A DNA stretch of 64,000 bases, from NCBI GenBank assembly GCA_009773515.1, contig WSXX01000005.1, positions 62,001-126,000 of the forward strand, written 5' to 3'. A program made the position numbers and the translations under genes. Below are positions 1 through 10,200 of the stretch, piece after piece (position 1 is the stretch's first letter; every line of letters begins with the position of its first letter). The notes under the pieces are model-generated. The model saw nothing but the letters and a program-made list of their open reading frames with translations, was not told where the DNA came from and searched no databases. The stretch comes from Bacteroidota bacterium. Its GTDB lineage: Bacteria; Bacteroidota; Bacteroidia; Bacteroidales; Lentimicrobiaceae.

Positions 1-606
1 TACCGCATCAGCGCCGAACTCAATAGGTCGCTGCAGGTATGGGCTGCAAAAGGTGTTGTCAACAATAAGAAGAGCTCCATGTTGATGAGCCAGTTCTGCA
101 CATGCTTTCAGGTCAGTAATTTCAATGGTCGGATTGGCTGGTGTTTCAATAAAGAGCATTTTTGTATTTGGTTTGAATGCAGCCTTTATTGCTGAAATGT
201 CAGCAGTATTTACATAAGTTGACTCCACACCAAATCTGGCCCAATGTTGCTCCATCACAACACGTGAAGGCCCGTAAACAGCTTCCGAACTAATCATATG
301 GTCACCCTGACTCAGCAAAGCCATATAGAGGGTGTTTACTGCAGCCATTCCCGAACTGGTGGCAATTCCTTCAGCACCTCCTTCAAGATCTGCCACAAGT
401 GTCTCCAGTGCGTGAATTGTAGGATTGCCTATTCGTGTATAAATGTAACCGTCGTCTTCGCCCGAGAAACATTTTGCCCCATGGTCGGCATTCTCAAATA
501 TAAAAGTTGATGTCTGATAAATCGGAACAGTAGCACTGCCCAATGGATTATCAAATTCTCCGCCATGTACCATTCGGGAATTAAATCCCAGTTTGTTTTT
601 TTTCAT
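1..606 (-). CDS. Trans-sulfuration family PLP enzyme (methionine gamma-lyase / cystathionine gamma-lyase-like), C-terminal part cut off
   Basis: Only the first 202 residues are in the window; the reading frame is open to base 1. The ATG at 604-606 fits the usual family N-terminus (LGFNSRMVHGGE). Cys/Met-metabolism PLP enzymes use pyridoxal phosphate to cleave or exchange sulfur side chains of methionine, cystathionine or homocysteine. Visible family motifs are QTSTFIFEN, YTRIGNPT, the SSGMAA phosphate-binding turn, VYGPSR and the VDNTFCSPYLQRP strand that contacts the cofactor. The catalytic lysine (ATKY motif) lies beyond the window. The position after Tyr-Gly is Pro, not the Cys typical of classical methionine gamma-lyase, so the exact substrate cannot be fixed. 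Cytoplasmic. The next gene starts 48 bases upstream on the same strand with its own promoter. Confidence 0.88.
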   Translation of the reverse strand, partial: MKKNKLGFNSRMVHGGEFDNPLGSATVPIYQTSTFIFENADHGAKCFSGEDDGYIYTRIGNPTIHALETLVADLEGGAEGIATSSGMAAVNTLYMALLSQGDHMISSEAVYGPSRVVMEQHWARFGVESTYVNTADISAIKAAFKPNTKMLFIETPANPTIEITDLKACAELAHQHGALLIVDNTFCSPYLQRPIEFGADAV

Positions 607-654
607 GATGTATTTACTTTAATCGCTTGAATTTCTATTAAAAACTGAATCTTA

Positions 655-1236
655 TCAAGGTTTCACCGGATGATGTTCGCGTATCAGCATATTTCCGCAC
701 GACGGGCAAATAAAGCTTCTGCAAGGCACTCCAGCCTGATGCGACACCTTAAGATCACATCCCGGACAAACACAAAAACCCGTCTGATGCACTGCCGGAC
801 GAGGCAACAAATCATTGCCTGATTGATGATTGCCTTTTTTTACCTGTTTAAAATCAGCACTTCTGCATACAGGACAACTTGCCGGCTTTTCGCCTGATGA
901 TGGGCTGAAAGAGGAATTGCAGTCGTTACACCTGTACCATGGCTCATCAAATATTACATTCCCGCCCTCGATGTTCAGTGTCAGACCTTCTACAAGTACT
1001 TTTGCCATTTTTTGCCTTGCCATGTCATATATCCGTGAAAATGTCGGCCGCGAAACTTCCATTGATCCGGCAGCTTCATGTTGCGATAAATTTTCATAGT
1101 CGGCAAGGCGCAAAGCTTCAAATTCCTCGTAAAGCAGAGAAATACTATCCACTATACCTTTGGATGAGCCAAATGGGATGTAACCTGAAACAAGCGGTGG
1201 CCTGAATATCCTGCGGCTTATGCGGGGACGTGGCAT
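655..1236 (-). CDS. UPF0251 (DUF134) family DNA-binding protein with two zinc ribbons
   Basis: 193 residues. The N-terminus (MPRPRISRRI) and the helix-turn-helix region at about 36-75 (EEFEALRLADYENLSQHEAA, then VSRPTFSRIYDMARQKMA) are characteristic of UPF0251/DUF134. A zinc ribbon follows (Cys103, Cys106, Cys121, Cys124). A second Cys-rich segment holds Cys155, 157, 160, 172, 177 and 180, making this longer than the minimal family member. The family is predicted to bind DNA and often sits near NifX/NifB-like iron-cluster genes; none is visible here. The promoter upstream has a well-spaced -33/-7 pair and contains an inverted repeat, which could be an autoregulatory operator (inference). Actual target genes are unknown. 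Confidence 0.85.
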   Translation of the reverse strand: MPRPRISRRIFRPPLVSGYIPFGSSKGIVDSISLLYEEFEALRLADYENLSQHEAAGSMEVSRPTFSRIYDMARQKMAKVLVEGLTLNIEGGNVIFDEPWYRCNDCNSSFSPSSGEKPASCPVCRSADFKQVKKGNHQSGNDLLPRPAVHQTGFCVCPGCDLKVSHQAGVPCRSFICPSCGNMLIREHHPVKP

Positions 1237-1261
1237 AATTTTCTGCTTTTGACGCGAGATG

Positions 1262-1291
1262 CAAAGTTATGAGCAAATGTTCAAATAGCAA
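1262..1291 (-). promoter_or_regulatory. Bacteroidota-type promoter for the UPF0251 gene, with an inverted repeat in it
   Basis: On the minus strand TTTG (ending at 1289) is followed by 19 bases and then TAACTTTG (1269-1262), matching the -33 TTTG / -7 TAnnTTTG pattern of Bacteroidota. The start codon is about 26 bases downstream of the -7 box. The spacer and -33 box carry an imperfect inverted repeat (GCAAATGTT at 1273-1281 against AACATTTTGC at 1291-1300). Confidence 0.7.
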
Positions 1292-1342
1292 ACATTTTGC
1301 ACAAATTATTGAAAAACAGACGTGAACCTTTAGCAGGGTTCA

Positions 1343-1945
1343 TTACTTATTCTTTTTCAGTTTAAACGAAAAGTTGTCGAAAATTGTGGCTTTGCGCGTG
1401 TGCTTGAAAATACCTTCGTTGATTGCTTTTACATCTTCTATGGTATAGAATGCATTGGGATTAAACCTGTTTATTATTGAAACCACATTCTCAATATCCT
1501 TACGTTTGATGATGGTAAACACAATGTCAACCTCTCCTTTGCTGCCCTCTGCATTAACAGATGTAACCCCGTAGTTACTTTCTCTCAGATAAGCTATCAG
1601 TTCGCTGGTATCTTTTTTAGGGATAATCCGCACGAGAACATTTCCGATTGAAAGTTTCTCTTCAATCACCATTCCTATGTAGTTTCCCATAGCAAAACCT
1701 CCGCCATAAGCTATATATGCCAGCACATTGTCAAGGTGCTTCATTATCTGGCTAACAGCAATCAGCCAGATAATTACCTCAAAGAAACCGAGGAACGGAG
1801 CCAGGAACTTCTGTCCTTTTGATAAAAAAATCAAGCGGAGTGTTCCGATGGTCTGATCGCTGATTCTTGCAAGAAAAATCAGTAACGGAAGAATAAACCA
1901 TGCAAAAACAGCAGAGTCAGTATCAAAAAATAAGGAAATATCCAT
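1343..1945 (-). CDS. UPF0316 membrane protein (DUF5698 plus DUF2179)
   Basis: 200 residues. Three hydrophobic segments at about 13-28, 48-66 and 71-90 form the DUF5698 membrane part, including the typical RISDQTIGTLRLIFLSKG loop. The cytoplasmic C-terminal half (about 100-180, VLVRIIPKKDTSELIAYLRE onward) is a DUF2179 domain, the small ferredoxin-like fold also found at the end of YitT proteins. Molecular function is unknown. The gene is flanked by UPF0251 (same strand, 106 bases downstream) and a divergent small membrane gene. A -7-like TAATTTTG lies at 1969-1962 on the minus strand, 17 bases before the ATG, but has no -33 box at good spacing. Confidence 0.85.
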   Translation of the reverse strand: MDISLFFDTDSAVFAWFILPLLIFLARISDQTIGTLRLIFLSKGQKFLAPFLGFFEVIIWLIAVSQIMKHLDNVLAYIAYGGGFAMGNYIGMVIEEKLSIGNVLVRIIPKKDTSELIAYLRESNYGVTSVNAEGSKGEVDIVFTIIKRKDIENVVSIINRFNPNAFYTIEDVKAINEGIFKHTRKATIFDNFSFKLKKNK

Positions 1946-2062
1946 GAGATTGTTTTTTTTACAAAATTACCTATATTCGGTCACAATTGGCTGCATAAAC
2001 GACCTATTTATTCGGATCCGAAAAATTATAGTTACACAGCAATCAACAGCAATGATCTTTAC

Positions 2063-2070
2063 TATCTTTG
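2063..2070 (+). promoter_or_regulatory. Candidate -7 box (TATCTTTG)
   Basis: TATCTTTG fits the Bacteroidota -7 consensus. No convincing -33 TTG is seen at 18-21 bases upstream. The box lies 21 bases before the ATG at 2092 and includes the in-frame TTG at 2068, which argues against that TTG being a start codon. Confidence 0.5.
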
Positions 2071-2091
2071 AATGAATATTTCAAACCCCCT

Positions 2092-2373
2092 ATGGAAAAA
2101 GAAAAAGAAAAAGAAAGTACGCCGGTTTTATCAATAGCTGACTGGTTAATAACCATCTTCATATTGATCATTCCATTTGTAAATCTGATTATGCTACTGG
2201 TATGGTCATTCTGGAAATCTACAAATCAAAACAAATCGAATTTCAGCAAAGCTTTGCTGTTATGGTTTTTGATTTTTTCGTTGCTTTTGATCATTCTCTT
2301 TGCAATTTCAGGAATAACCATTTTCGGATTAATGGGCGATAGTCCCGACTTCATAGACAACCCGGTTTACTAA
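2092..2373 (+). CDS. Small two-helix membrane protein, function unknown
   Basis: 93 residues from the ATG at 2092. A start at TTG 2068 is possible on paper but falls inside a -7 promoter box, so the ATG is preferred. The protein opens with a charged stretch (EKEKEKES), then a hydrophobic helix at about 12-36 (ending LVWSFWKS), a polar linker (NQNKSNFSKA), a second helix at about 50-72 and a short acidic tail. This two-helix layout with an asparagine-rich linker recurs in small uncharacterised Bacteroidota membrane proteins. No catalytic motif is visible. It is the only plus-strand gene in the first 20 kb and is divergent from UPF0316. A bidirectional terminator follows. Confidence 0.7.
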   Translation: MEKEKEKESTPVLSIADWLITIFILIIPFVNLIMLLVWSFWKSTNQNKSNFSKALLLWFLIFSLLLIILFAISGITIFGLMGDSPDFIDNPVY

Positions 2374-2384
2374 AAAACAAGCGC

Positions 2385-2430
2385 AAAAAAAGGGAGCTTC
2401 CTGAATTATTCAGGTGCTCCCTTTTAAAAA
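2385..2430. terminator. Bidirectional terminator between the small membrane gene and DUF3467
   Basis: Ten-base-pair stem AAAAGGGAGC (2388-2397) with GCTCCCTTTT (2416-2425). The loop holds a second stem, CCTGAA (2400-2405) with TTCAGG (2409-2414). The A-run before and T-run after serve both strands of this convergent pair. Confidence 0.85.
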
Positions 2431-2446
2431 ATACCATTAAATAATG

Positions 2447-2752
2447 TTATGCCTGTGCTGTCGGGCCGCCCATGGTAAAAGGCATATTCGATTCGCTTTC
2501 TTTGATGGGGCCATGTACTGCCTCATATTTCGAAATATTATCGCGAAGTGCACCCATCAGCCTTTTGGCATGCTGAGGCGTAAGAATTATCCTTGATTTA
2601 ACTTTGGCTTTTGGCACTCCCGGCATCATTTTTACAAAATCAATAATAAATTCTGCATTGGAGTGTGTAATAATTGCCAGATTGGAATAAATCCCTTCAG
2701 CAGTTTCGTCACTCAACTCAATGTTGATCTGGTTCTGTTTGTTGTCATTCAT
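2447..2752 (-). CDS. DUF3467 family protein
   Basis: 101 residues. Recognised from the sequence NAEFIIDFVKMMPGVPKAKV and the following RIILTPQHAKRLMGALRDNI, which mark DUF3467. Members are small, soluble and very often sit directly downstream of rpoC in Bacteroidota, as here. Function is not established; position suggests a link with transcription, but that is inference. A terminator lies between rpoC and this gene, so it may be made by read-through or from its own weak promoter. The terminator at 2385-2430 ends the unit. The C-terminal tail (MGGPTAQA) looks disordered. Confidence 0.85.
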   Translation of the reverse strand: MNDNKQNQINIELSDETAEGIYSNLAIITHSNAEFIIDFVKMMPGVPKAKVKSRIILTPQHAKRLMGALRDNISKYEAVHGPIKESESNMPFTMGGPTAQA

Positions 2753-2780
2753 GGCAATTTCCTTTCAAAATATCCGGTTA

Positions 2781-2822
2781 AAAAATATAAGGGCGACAAG
2801 CAGTTACCGGCCTGTCGCCCTT
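2781..2822 (-). terminator. Terminator after rpoC
   Basis: Perfect ten-base-pair stem AAGGGCGACA (2789-2798) with TGTCGCCCTT (2813-2822). On the minus strand it is followed by ATATTTTT. It lies 18 bases after the rpoC stop and before DUF3467. Confidence 0.85.
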
Positions 2823-2840
2823 GAATGTCCTGTTTAAAGG

Positions 2841-5800
2841 TTAAAGTTCATCCGCTTTTGAAGCTATGAGTTTTGCATACTCATCCTGTGAGCCTACAAT
2901 AAGATCATCGTATTCACGAAGTCCGGTTCCTGCAGGAATCAGGTGGCCTACAATAACATTTTCTTTCAGTCCTAACAAGCTATCGCTCTTTGCATTGATA
3001 GATGCAACAGTAAGTACCTTGGTAGTTTCCTGGAAGGATGCTGCTGAAATAAAGCTCTTGGTTTGCAGCGAAGCCCTGGTAATTCCCTGAAGTACCTGTT
3101 TAGCGGTTGCAGGTTGCGAATCACGTGCTTCAACAAGCTTAAGGTCTCTGCGTTTCAGCATTGAGTTCTCATCGCGAAGTTTACGTGCGGTAACAATCTG
3201 TCCGGGTTTCAGGTTGGTAGAGTCTCCTGTGTTGATGACTATCTTTTTACCGAAAATCCAGTCATTTTCATCATGGAAGTCAATCTTGTTGACCAATTCA
3301 CCTTCGAGGAACTTGGTATCTCCGGGATCTGCAACATCAACCTTGCGCATCATCTGGCGAACAATTACCTCGTAATGTTTATCATTGATCTTTACTCCCT
3401 GCAGGCGGTAAACTTCCTGAACCTCGTTCACAATATATTCCTGAACTTTCATAGGTCCTTTAATCGCAAGAATATCACTTGGAGTCATAGCACCTTCTGA
3501 AAGCGGCGTACCAGCTTTTACGTAGTCATTCTCCTGAGCAAGAATCTGTTTTGAAGTAGGAATAAGATAACTCTTTTCTTCACCGGTTTTTGAAGTAATG
3601 ATGACTTCACGGTTACCTCTCTTCAGTTTTTTGCCAAAGGATACAACGCCATCAATTTCAGCAACTACAGCAGGATCGGATGGATTACGGGCTTCAAACA
3701 ATTCGGTTACCCTTGGAAGACCTCCTGTGATATCGCCGGATTTACCAACGGCACGAGGAATCTTTACAAGAATTTCTCCGGCTTTTATCTTACGACCTTC
3801 TTCCACAATAATATGAGATCCTACAGGAATATCATAAACTCTAAGGTCAGAGCCATCGGTGGTTACGATACGGATACTTGGGTTTTTGGTTTTCTGACGC
3901 GATTCGATGATAACCTTATCGTGATAACCGGTCTGTTCATCTGATTCAACCCTGAAAGTGGTTCCTTCAATAATATTGTCAAAAACAACCTTTCCGGCAA
4001 CTTCCGATAAAATAACAGCATTGTATGGATCCCAGTCACTAACCAGGCTTCCTTTTGCTACTTCTTCTCCTTGCCTGAAATAGAGGTTTGCTCCGTAAGG
4101 AATGTGTGCGGATGCAAGTACAATTCCAGTCTTTTTATCAACAATACGCATTTCTGCTGAACGACCTATTACGATGTCGTATTTCTTGCCTTCTGCATTT
4201 TCGTATTCAACAAACCTGAGTTCGTCAATTTCAAGAATACCATCATATTTGGCTTCAATACGCGATGAAACGGAGATGTTGGATGCAGTACCCCCAACGT
4301 GGAAAGTACGAAGTGTAAGCTGTGTTCCCGGCTCACCAATCGACTGAGCAGCAATAACACCAACAGCTTCACCTTTCTGAACCATACGACCGGTAGCAAG
4401 GTTACGGCCATAACACTTGGCACAAACACCTTTTTTAGATTCACAAGTCAATACTGACCTGATTTCAACTGCTTCAATCGGTGAATCATCAATTATCCGG
4501 CTGATATCCTCGGTAAGTTCATCACCTGCAGCAACAATAAGGTCGCCGGTTTGAGGGTGATAAATATCATGTAGCGTAACACGACCAAGAATTCTGTCGT
4601 ACAGAGTTTCAACAACTTCCTCATTTTTCTTGAGTGCAGTGGTTGTTAATCCGCGCAATGTTCCGCAATCGGGCTCTGTAATAACCACATCCTGAGCAAC
4701 GTCAACCAACCTACGTGTAAGGTAACCGGCATCTGCAGTTTTCAACGCAGTATCGGCAAGACCTTTACGGGCTCCGTGAGTTGAAATAAAGTACTCGAGA
4801 ACCGAAAGACCTTCTTTAAAGTTCGAAAGAATCGGATTTTCGATAATCTCACCGCCGGTTGCCCCTGATTTCTGAGGTTTGGCCATCAGACCCCTCATAC
4901 CTGAGAGCTGACGGATCTGCTCTTTAGAACCGCGGGCTCCTGAGTCAAGCATCATATACACTGAATTGAAGCCCTGCCTGTCTTTGGTAAGGTTCTCCAT
5001 TACAGTATAAGTCAAGCGTGAGTTGGTATGTGTCCAGATATCAATAATCTGATTGTAGCGCTCATTGTTGGTTATGAATCCCATGTTATAGTTGGCCATA
5101 ACTTCATCAACTTCCTCATTGGCCTGACTAACAAGTTCTTCTTTAACATCAGGAACCATTACATCGCTGAGCGTAAATGATAATCCGCCTTTGAAAGCCA
5201 TGGTATAACCAAGATCTTTGATATCATCGAGGAAACGGGCTGTTTTGGCAGTTCCGGTTTCTTTAACAATTCCTCCGATAATATCACGAAGTGCTTTTTT
5301 TGTCAGCAGCTGATTGATGTATCCATATTCAACAGGAACTACCTGATTAAACAAGACGCGTCCAACTGTTGTCTCAATAAGTTTATTGACAGTTACACCA
5401 TATTCGTTGACAGGAATCCTGACTTTTATGTATGCGTGAAGATCAGCAACACGCTCATTGTAAGCGATAATCACCTCTTCAGGTGAATAGAATGTCATAC
5501 CCTCTCCTTTAACAGGATTTTCAGGGATAGACTGACGGCCTTTGGTCATGTAATAAAGACCCAAAACCATGTCCTGTGAAGGAACGGTAATAGGTGCTCC
5601 GTTGGCCGGATTAAGAATATTGTGTGAAGCAAGCATCAGAAGCTGTGCTTCGAGAACTGCTGCATTTCCCAGAGGAACGTGAACCGCCATCTGGTCACCG
5701 TCGAAGTCGGCATTAAAAGCGGTACAAACCAAAGGATGGAGCTGAATGGCTTTTCCTTCTATAAGTTTTGGCTGAAACGCCTGAATACCAAGCCTGTGAA

Positions 5801-7145
5801 GAGTTGGCGCACGGTTAAGCATTACCGGATGTCCTTTCAGAATACTCTCAAGAATATCCCAGACAACAGGATCTTTACGGTCAACTATTTTTTTGGCTGA
5901 TTTTACAGTTTTTACAATTCCACGCTCAAGCATCTTGCGGATAATGAATGGCTTGAACAACTCAGAAGCCATATCTTTTGGAATTCCGCATTCGTTGAGT
6001 TTGAGTTCGGGTCCAACTACAATAACCGAACGACCTGAGTAGTCAACACGTTTACCCAACAGGTTCTGACGGAAGCGGCCTTGTTTCCCTTTCAAACTAT
6101 CACTCAATGACTTAAGTGCTCTGTTTGATTCGGTTTTTACTGAGTTTGCTTTACGTGAATTGTCGAACAATGAATCCACAGCTTCCTGAAGCATGCGCTT
6201 TTCATTACGCATAATCACATCAGGAGCTTTAATCTCGATAAGTCTTTTCAGACGGTTGTTGCGGATAATAACCCTTCTGTATAAATCGTTAAGGTCACTG
6301 GTTGCAAAGCGGCCTCCATCAAGCGGCACCAACGGCCTGAGTTCAGGTGGAATAACTGGAACAACCTTGACAATCATCCATTCAGGACGATTCTCAATCC
6401 GGAGCTGAGCATCGCGGAAAGCTTCAAAAACCTGAAGACGTTTCAATGCATCAGCTTTACGCTGTTGCGAAGTTTCAGTATTTGCTTTATGCCTTAATTC
6501 ATACGATTCGTGATCCAGATCAAGACCTTTCAGCAGGTCGAACAAAGCATCTGCTCCCATTTTGGAAACAAATTTCTGAGGATCAGAATCATCAAGATAC
6601 TGATTTTCACGCGGGAGCATATCCAATACTTCAAAATATTGCTCTTCGGTGAGTAAGGCCATTTTTTCAACCTTAACATCTTCTTTCAGCATAACGCCAT
6701 CCATCACACCTGGTTGTACCACAACGTAGCGCTCATAATAAATGATGGAGTCAAGCTTTTTGGTATTCTGATTCAGAAGCGCGCCGATTTTATTCGGAAG
6801 TGACCTGAAATACCAGATGTGTGCAACGGGAACAACAAGCTGAATATGACCCATACGTTCGCGACGTACCTTTTTCTCGGTAACTTCAACACCGCAACGG
6901 TCACAAACAATACCCTTGTAACGAATTCTTTTGTATTTTCCGCAATGACATTCCCAATCTTTTACAGGCCCGAATATACGCTCGCAAAACAAACCGTCAC
7001 GTTCAGGTTTGTAGGTGCGATAGTTTATGGTTTCGGGTTTTAAAACCTCACCACTCGAGCGTTCGAGAATCATCTCGGGTGAAGCAAGGCTTATGGTAAT
7101 TTTGGAAAAATTGCTGGAAATTGTGCTGTCTTTTCTGAAAGCCAT
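2841..7145 (-). CDS. rpoC: DNA-directed RNA polymerase subunit beta'
   Basis: 1434 residues, full length for Bacteroidota. It forms the active centre of RNA polymerase together with beta. The N-terminal zinc site is visible (Cys66, Cys68, Cys81, Cys84), the catalytic magnesium loop NADFDGD is at 478-484, and the rudder/lid region around [17 protein letters not shown] precedes it. The second zinc site ([15 protein letters not shown]) lies near residue 900. The trigger loop region ([16 protein letters not shown]) follows. The long C-terminal insertion after it (sandwich-barrel hybrid motifs) is typical. The gene follows rpoB after 99 bases that contain a strong hairpin, and is closed by a terminator. 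Confidence 0.99.
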   Translation of the reverse strand: MAFRKDSTISSNFSKITISLASPEMILERSSGEVLKPETINYRTYKPERDGLFCERIFGPVKDWECHCGKYKRIRYKGIVCDRCGVEVTEKKVRRERMGHIQLVVPVAHIWYFRSLPNKIGALLNQNTKKLDSIIYYERYVVVQPGVMDGVMLKEDVKVEKMALLTEEQYFEVLDMLPRENQYLDDSDPQKFVSKMGADALFDLLKGLDLDHESYELRHKANTETSQQRKADALKRLQVFEAFRDAQLRIENRPEWMIVKVVPVIPPELRPLVPLDGGRFATSDLNDLYRRVIIRNNRLKRLIEIKAPDVIMRNEKRMLQEAVDSLFDNSRKANSVKTESNRALKSLSDSLKGKQGRFRQNLLGKRVDYSGRSVIVVGPELKLNECGIPKDMASELFKPFIIRKMLERGIVKTVKSAKKIVDRKDPVVWDILESILKGHPVMLNRAPTLHRLGIQAFQPKLIEGKAIQLHPLVCTAFNADFDGDQMAVHVPLGNAAVLEAQLLMLASHNILNPANGAPITVPSQDMVLGLYYMTKGRQSIPENPVKGEGMTFYSPEEVIIAYNERVADLHAYIKVRIPVNEYGVTVNKLIETTVGRVLFNQVVPVEYGYINQLLTKKALRDIIGGIVKETGTAKTARFLDDIKDLGYTMAFKGGLSFTLSDVMVPDVKEELVSQANEEVDEVMANYNMGFITNNERYNQIIDIWTHTNSRLTYTVMENLTKDRQGFNSVYMMLDSGARGSKEQIRQLSGMRGLMAKPQKSGATGGEIIENPILSNFKEGLSVLEYFISTHGARKGLADTALKTADAGYLTRRLVDVAQDVVITEPDCGTLRGLTTTALKKNEEVVETLYDRILGRVTLHDIYHPQTGDLIVAAGDELTEDISRIIDDSPIEAVEIRSVLTCESKKGVCAKCYGRNLATGRMVQKGEAVGVIAAQSIGEPGTQLTLRTFHVGGTASNISVSSRIEAKYDGILEIDELRFVEYENAEGKKYDIVIGRSAEMRIVDKKTGIVLASAHIPYGANLYFRQGEEVAKGSLVSDWDPYNAVILSEVAGKVVFDNIIEGTTFRVESDEQTGYHDKVIIESRQKTKNPSIRIVTTDGSDLRVYDIPVGSHIIVEEGRKIKAGEILVKIPRAVGKSGDITGGLPRVTELFEARNPSDPAVVAEIDGVVSFGKKLKRGNREVIITSKTGEEKSYLIPTSKQILAQENDYVKAGTPLSEGAMTPSDILAIKGPMKVQEYIVNEVQEVYRLQGVKINDKHYEVIVRQMMRKVDVADPGDTKFLEGELVNKIDFHDENDWIFGKKIVINTGDSTNLKPGQIVTARKLRDENSMLKRRDLKLVEARDSQPATAKQVLQGITRASLQTKSFISAASFQETTKVLTVASINAKSDSLLGLKENVIVGHLIPAGTGLREYDDLIVGSQDEYAKLIASKADEL

Positions 7146-7191
7146 ATACTGTTTTCTAAATTTTTACACTTGAATGAACTACCGGAAAATG

Positions 7192-7226
7192 CACTCCGGT
7201 ATATCAGTATTAAGATATACCGGGTG
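7192..7226 (-). other. Hairpin in the rpoB-rpoC spacer
   Basis: CACTCCGGTATATC (7192-7205) pairs with GATATACCGGGTG (7214-7226): thirteen base pairs with one bulge and an eight-base loop. No T-run follows on the minus strand, so it is not a standard terminator. An RNA processing or stability element is more likely (inference). Confidence 0.6.
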
Positions 7227-7244
7227 CGGAATTATCCGTAACGA

Positions 7245-10200
7245 TTAATCGAATGTTATGTTCAGGCCAAGACCACGAAGTTCATGAACCAATACATTGA
7301 ATGATTCCGGAATTCCGGGAATTGGCATGTTATCGCCTTTTACAATGGCTTCGTAAGCCTTTGCACGGCCCATAACATCATCAGATTTAACAGTAAGTAT
7401 TTCCTGAAGGATATGTGATGCCCCGAAAGCTTCGAGTGCCCAAACCTCCATTTCACCAAAACGCTGACCTCCGAACTGAGCTTTACCTCCCAGTGGTTGC
7501 TGGGTAATGAGTGAGTAAGGTCCAATTGAACGGGCATGCATTTTATCGTCAACCATATGATGAAGTTTCAGCATATAGATATACCCGACTGTTGCTGCCT
7601 GATCAAAACGTTCTCCTGTGCCACCGTCGTGCAGATAAACTCTGCCGTTTTCAGGTAAGCCAGCCTCATTCATGTAAGCATTGATCTTATCATGTGATGC
7701 TCCGTCAAAAATCGGGGTTGCGAAATTCATACCAAGTTTCTTGCCTGCCCATCCGAGTACAGTTTCGTAAATCTGTCCAAGGTTCATACGCGAAGGCACA
7801 CCCAAAGGATTAAGTACAATATCAACCGGGGTTCCATCGGCAAGGAAAGGCATATCTTCTTCACGAACAATACGGGCAACAATACCCTTATTACCGTGAC
7901 GACCCGCCATTTTATCTCCTACTTTGAGCTTGCGTTTCTTGGCAACGTAAACCTTAGCCATCTGCACAATACCATTGGGGAGATCATCTCCAACAGTTGC
8001 AACAAATTTCCGGCGGTTATATACACCAAGAATCTCTTTGTACTTGATAATGTAGTTATTTATCAGGGTTTTGATCAGATCATTCACGTCCTTGTCGGTG
8101 GTCCACCTGCTTGGATTAACGTTGATATAATCAATGCCCATGAGCATTTTTTGAGTAAACTTGATCTTTTTGGGAACAATCTCCTCTTTGAAGTTATTGT
8201 AAACTCCCTGCGAAGTTTTGCCGGAAACCAGAACGGTTAATTTATCAACCAGTTTGGTTTTAAGTTCCTGAGTGTTCTTTGCGAATTCATCTTCAAGAAC
8301 CTTTACGGTGTCTTTCTCTTTGGCTTTAACCTTACGGTCTTTGATCATCCTTGAGAAGAGCTTTTTATCCAGAACAACACCTTTCATTGATGGAGGTGCT
8401 TTTAACGAAGCATCTTTTACATCACCTGCTTTATCGCCGAAAATAGCACGCAGCAGTTTTTCTTCCGGTGTCGGATCGCTTTCGCCCTTCGGAGTAATTT
8501 TTCCAATAAGAATATCACCTTCATTAACTTCAGCACCAATCCTGATCAAACCATTTTCATCAAGGTCCTTGGTGGCTTCGGTACTTACGTTAGGAATGTC
8601 GTTTGTAAGTTCTTCAACTCCGCGTTTGGTATCGCGAACCTCTAGTACAAACTCCTCTATATGAATAGAAGTAAAGATATCCTCTTTTACTACCTTTTCA
8701 GAAATTACAATAGCATCTTCAAAATTATATCCTTTCCAGGGCATAAATGCTACCATAAGGTTACGTCCAAGTGCAAGATCGCCCATGCTGGTTCCATAAC
8801 CTTCACATAGCACCTGACCTTTTTTAACCCTGTCGCCTTTGCGGACAATAGGACGAAGGTTCATGCAGGTTCCCTGATTGGTACGGGTGAACTTGGTGAG
8901 CGGATAATGATGAATATCATCGTCGAAGCTAACAAGTTTCTCATCTTCAAGGCGGGTATGACGAACAATAATTTCTCTTGCGTCAACATACTCAACAAGT
9001 CCGTCAGATTCAGCAGTTACAAGCACGCGGCTGTCAAATGCCACACTTTTCTCAATACCGGTTCCAACAATTGGAGATTCCGGATTAAGTAAGGGCACAG
9101 CCTGACGCATCATGTTTGAGCCCATGAGTGCACGATTGGCATCATCATGCTCAAGAAATGGGATCAAAGAAGCAGCTATCGAAGCAATCTGATTAGGAGC
9201 TATATCGATAAGGTCAACCTTCTCTTTTTCAACTATCGGATAGTCGGCCAGATAACGTACTTTGATCTTATCATTGATAAAATGTCCCTTATCATCCATA
9301 GGCGTTGTCGCCTGAGCAATGATTTTGTTTTCCTCTTCTTCGGCACTCAGGTAAATTGGTTTTTCATTCAGATCGACCTTACCATCAATAACCTGTTTGT
9401 AAGGAGTCTCAATAAAACCAAGCCTGTTTATTTTAGCATAAACGCACAACGAAGAAATCAGTCCGATATTCGGACCTTCAGGAGTTTCAATGGTACACAA
9501 ACGGCCATAGTGAGTATAGTGAACGTCACGAACTTCAAATCCTGCACGTTCACGTGACAAACCACCAGGTCCCAATGCTGAAACCCTGCGCTTGTGAGTT
9601 AACTCAGCCAGTGGATTTGTCTGATCCATAAACTGGGAAAGCTGATTGGTTCCGAAGAATGAATTGATAACCGATGAAAGTGTTTTGGCATTAATCAGAT
9701 CGGTTGGGGTGAAAACCTCATTATCCCTGACATTCATTCTTTCGCGGATGGTACGTGCCATACGGGCAAGACCAACCCCAAACTGGTTGTATAATTGTTC
9801 TCCCACAGTCCTGATTCTACGATTGCTCAAGTGATCGATATCATCGACCTCAGTGCGGAGATTGATCAGACTGATGAGATATTTAATAATAGAAATGATG
9901 TCTTCTTTGGTAAGAACGCGGGTATCAACCTGTGTTTCCAGATTCAGTTTTTTGTTGATCCGGTAACGTCCTACATCTCCGAGATCATATCTCTTATCGG
10001 AGAAGAAGAGTTTCTCAATAATACCACGAGCGGTTTCTTCATCAGGAGGCTCTGCATTACGCAACTGCCGGTATATAAATTCCACAGCCTCTTTTTCAGA
10101 GTTTGCGGTATCTTTCTGAAGCGTGTTAAAAATAATGGAATAATCGATGTTATCGGGGTCATCTTTGTGAAGAAGAACAGTTTTTGCACCTGACTCCACA

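Noticed and set aside
298-510. A 70-codon plus-strand frame over the trans-sulfuration gene.
   Set aside because: It is antisense to conserved PLP-enzyme coding sequence.
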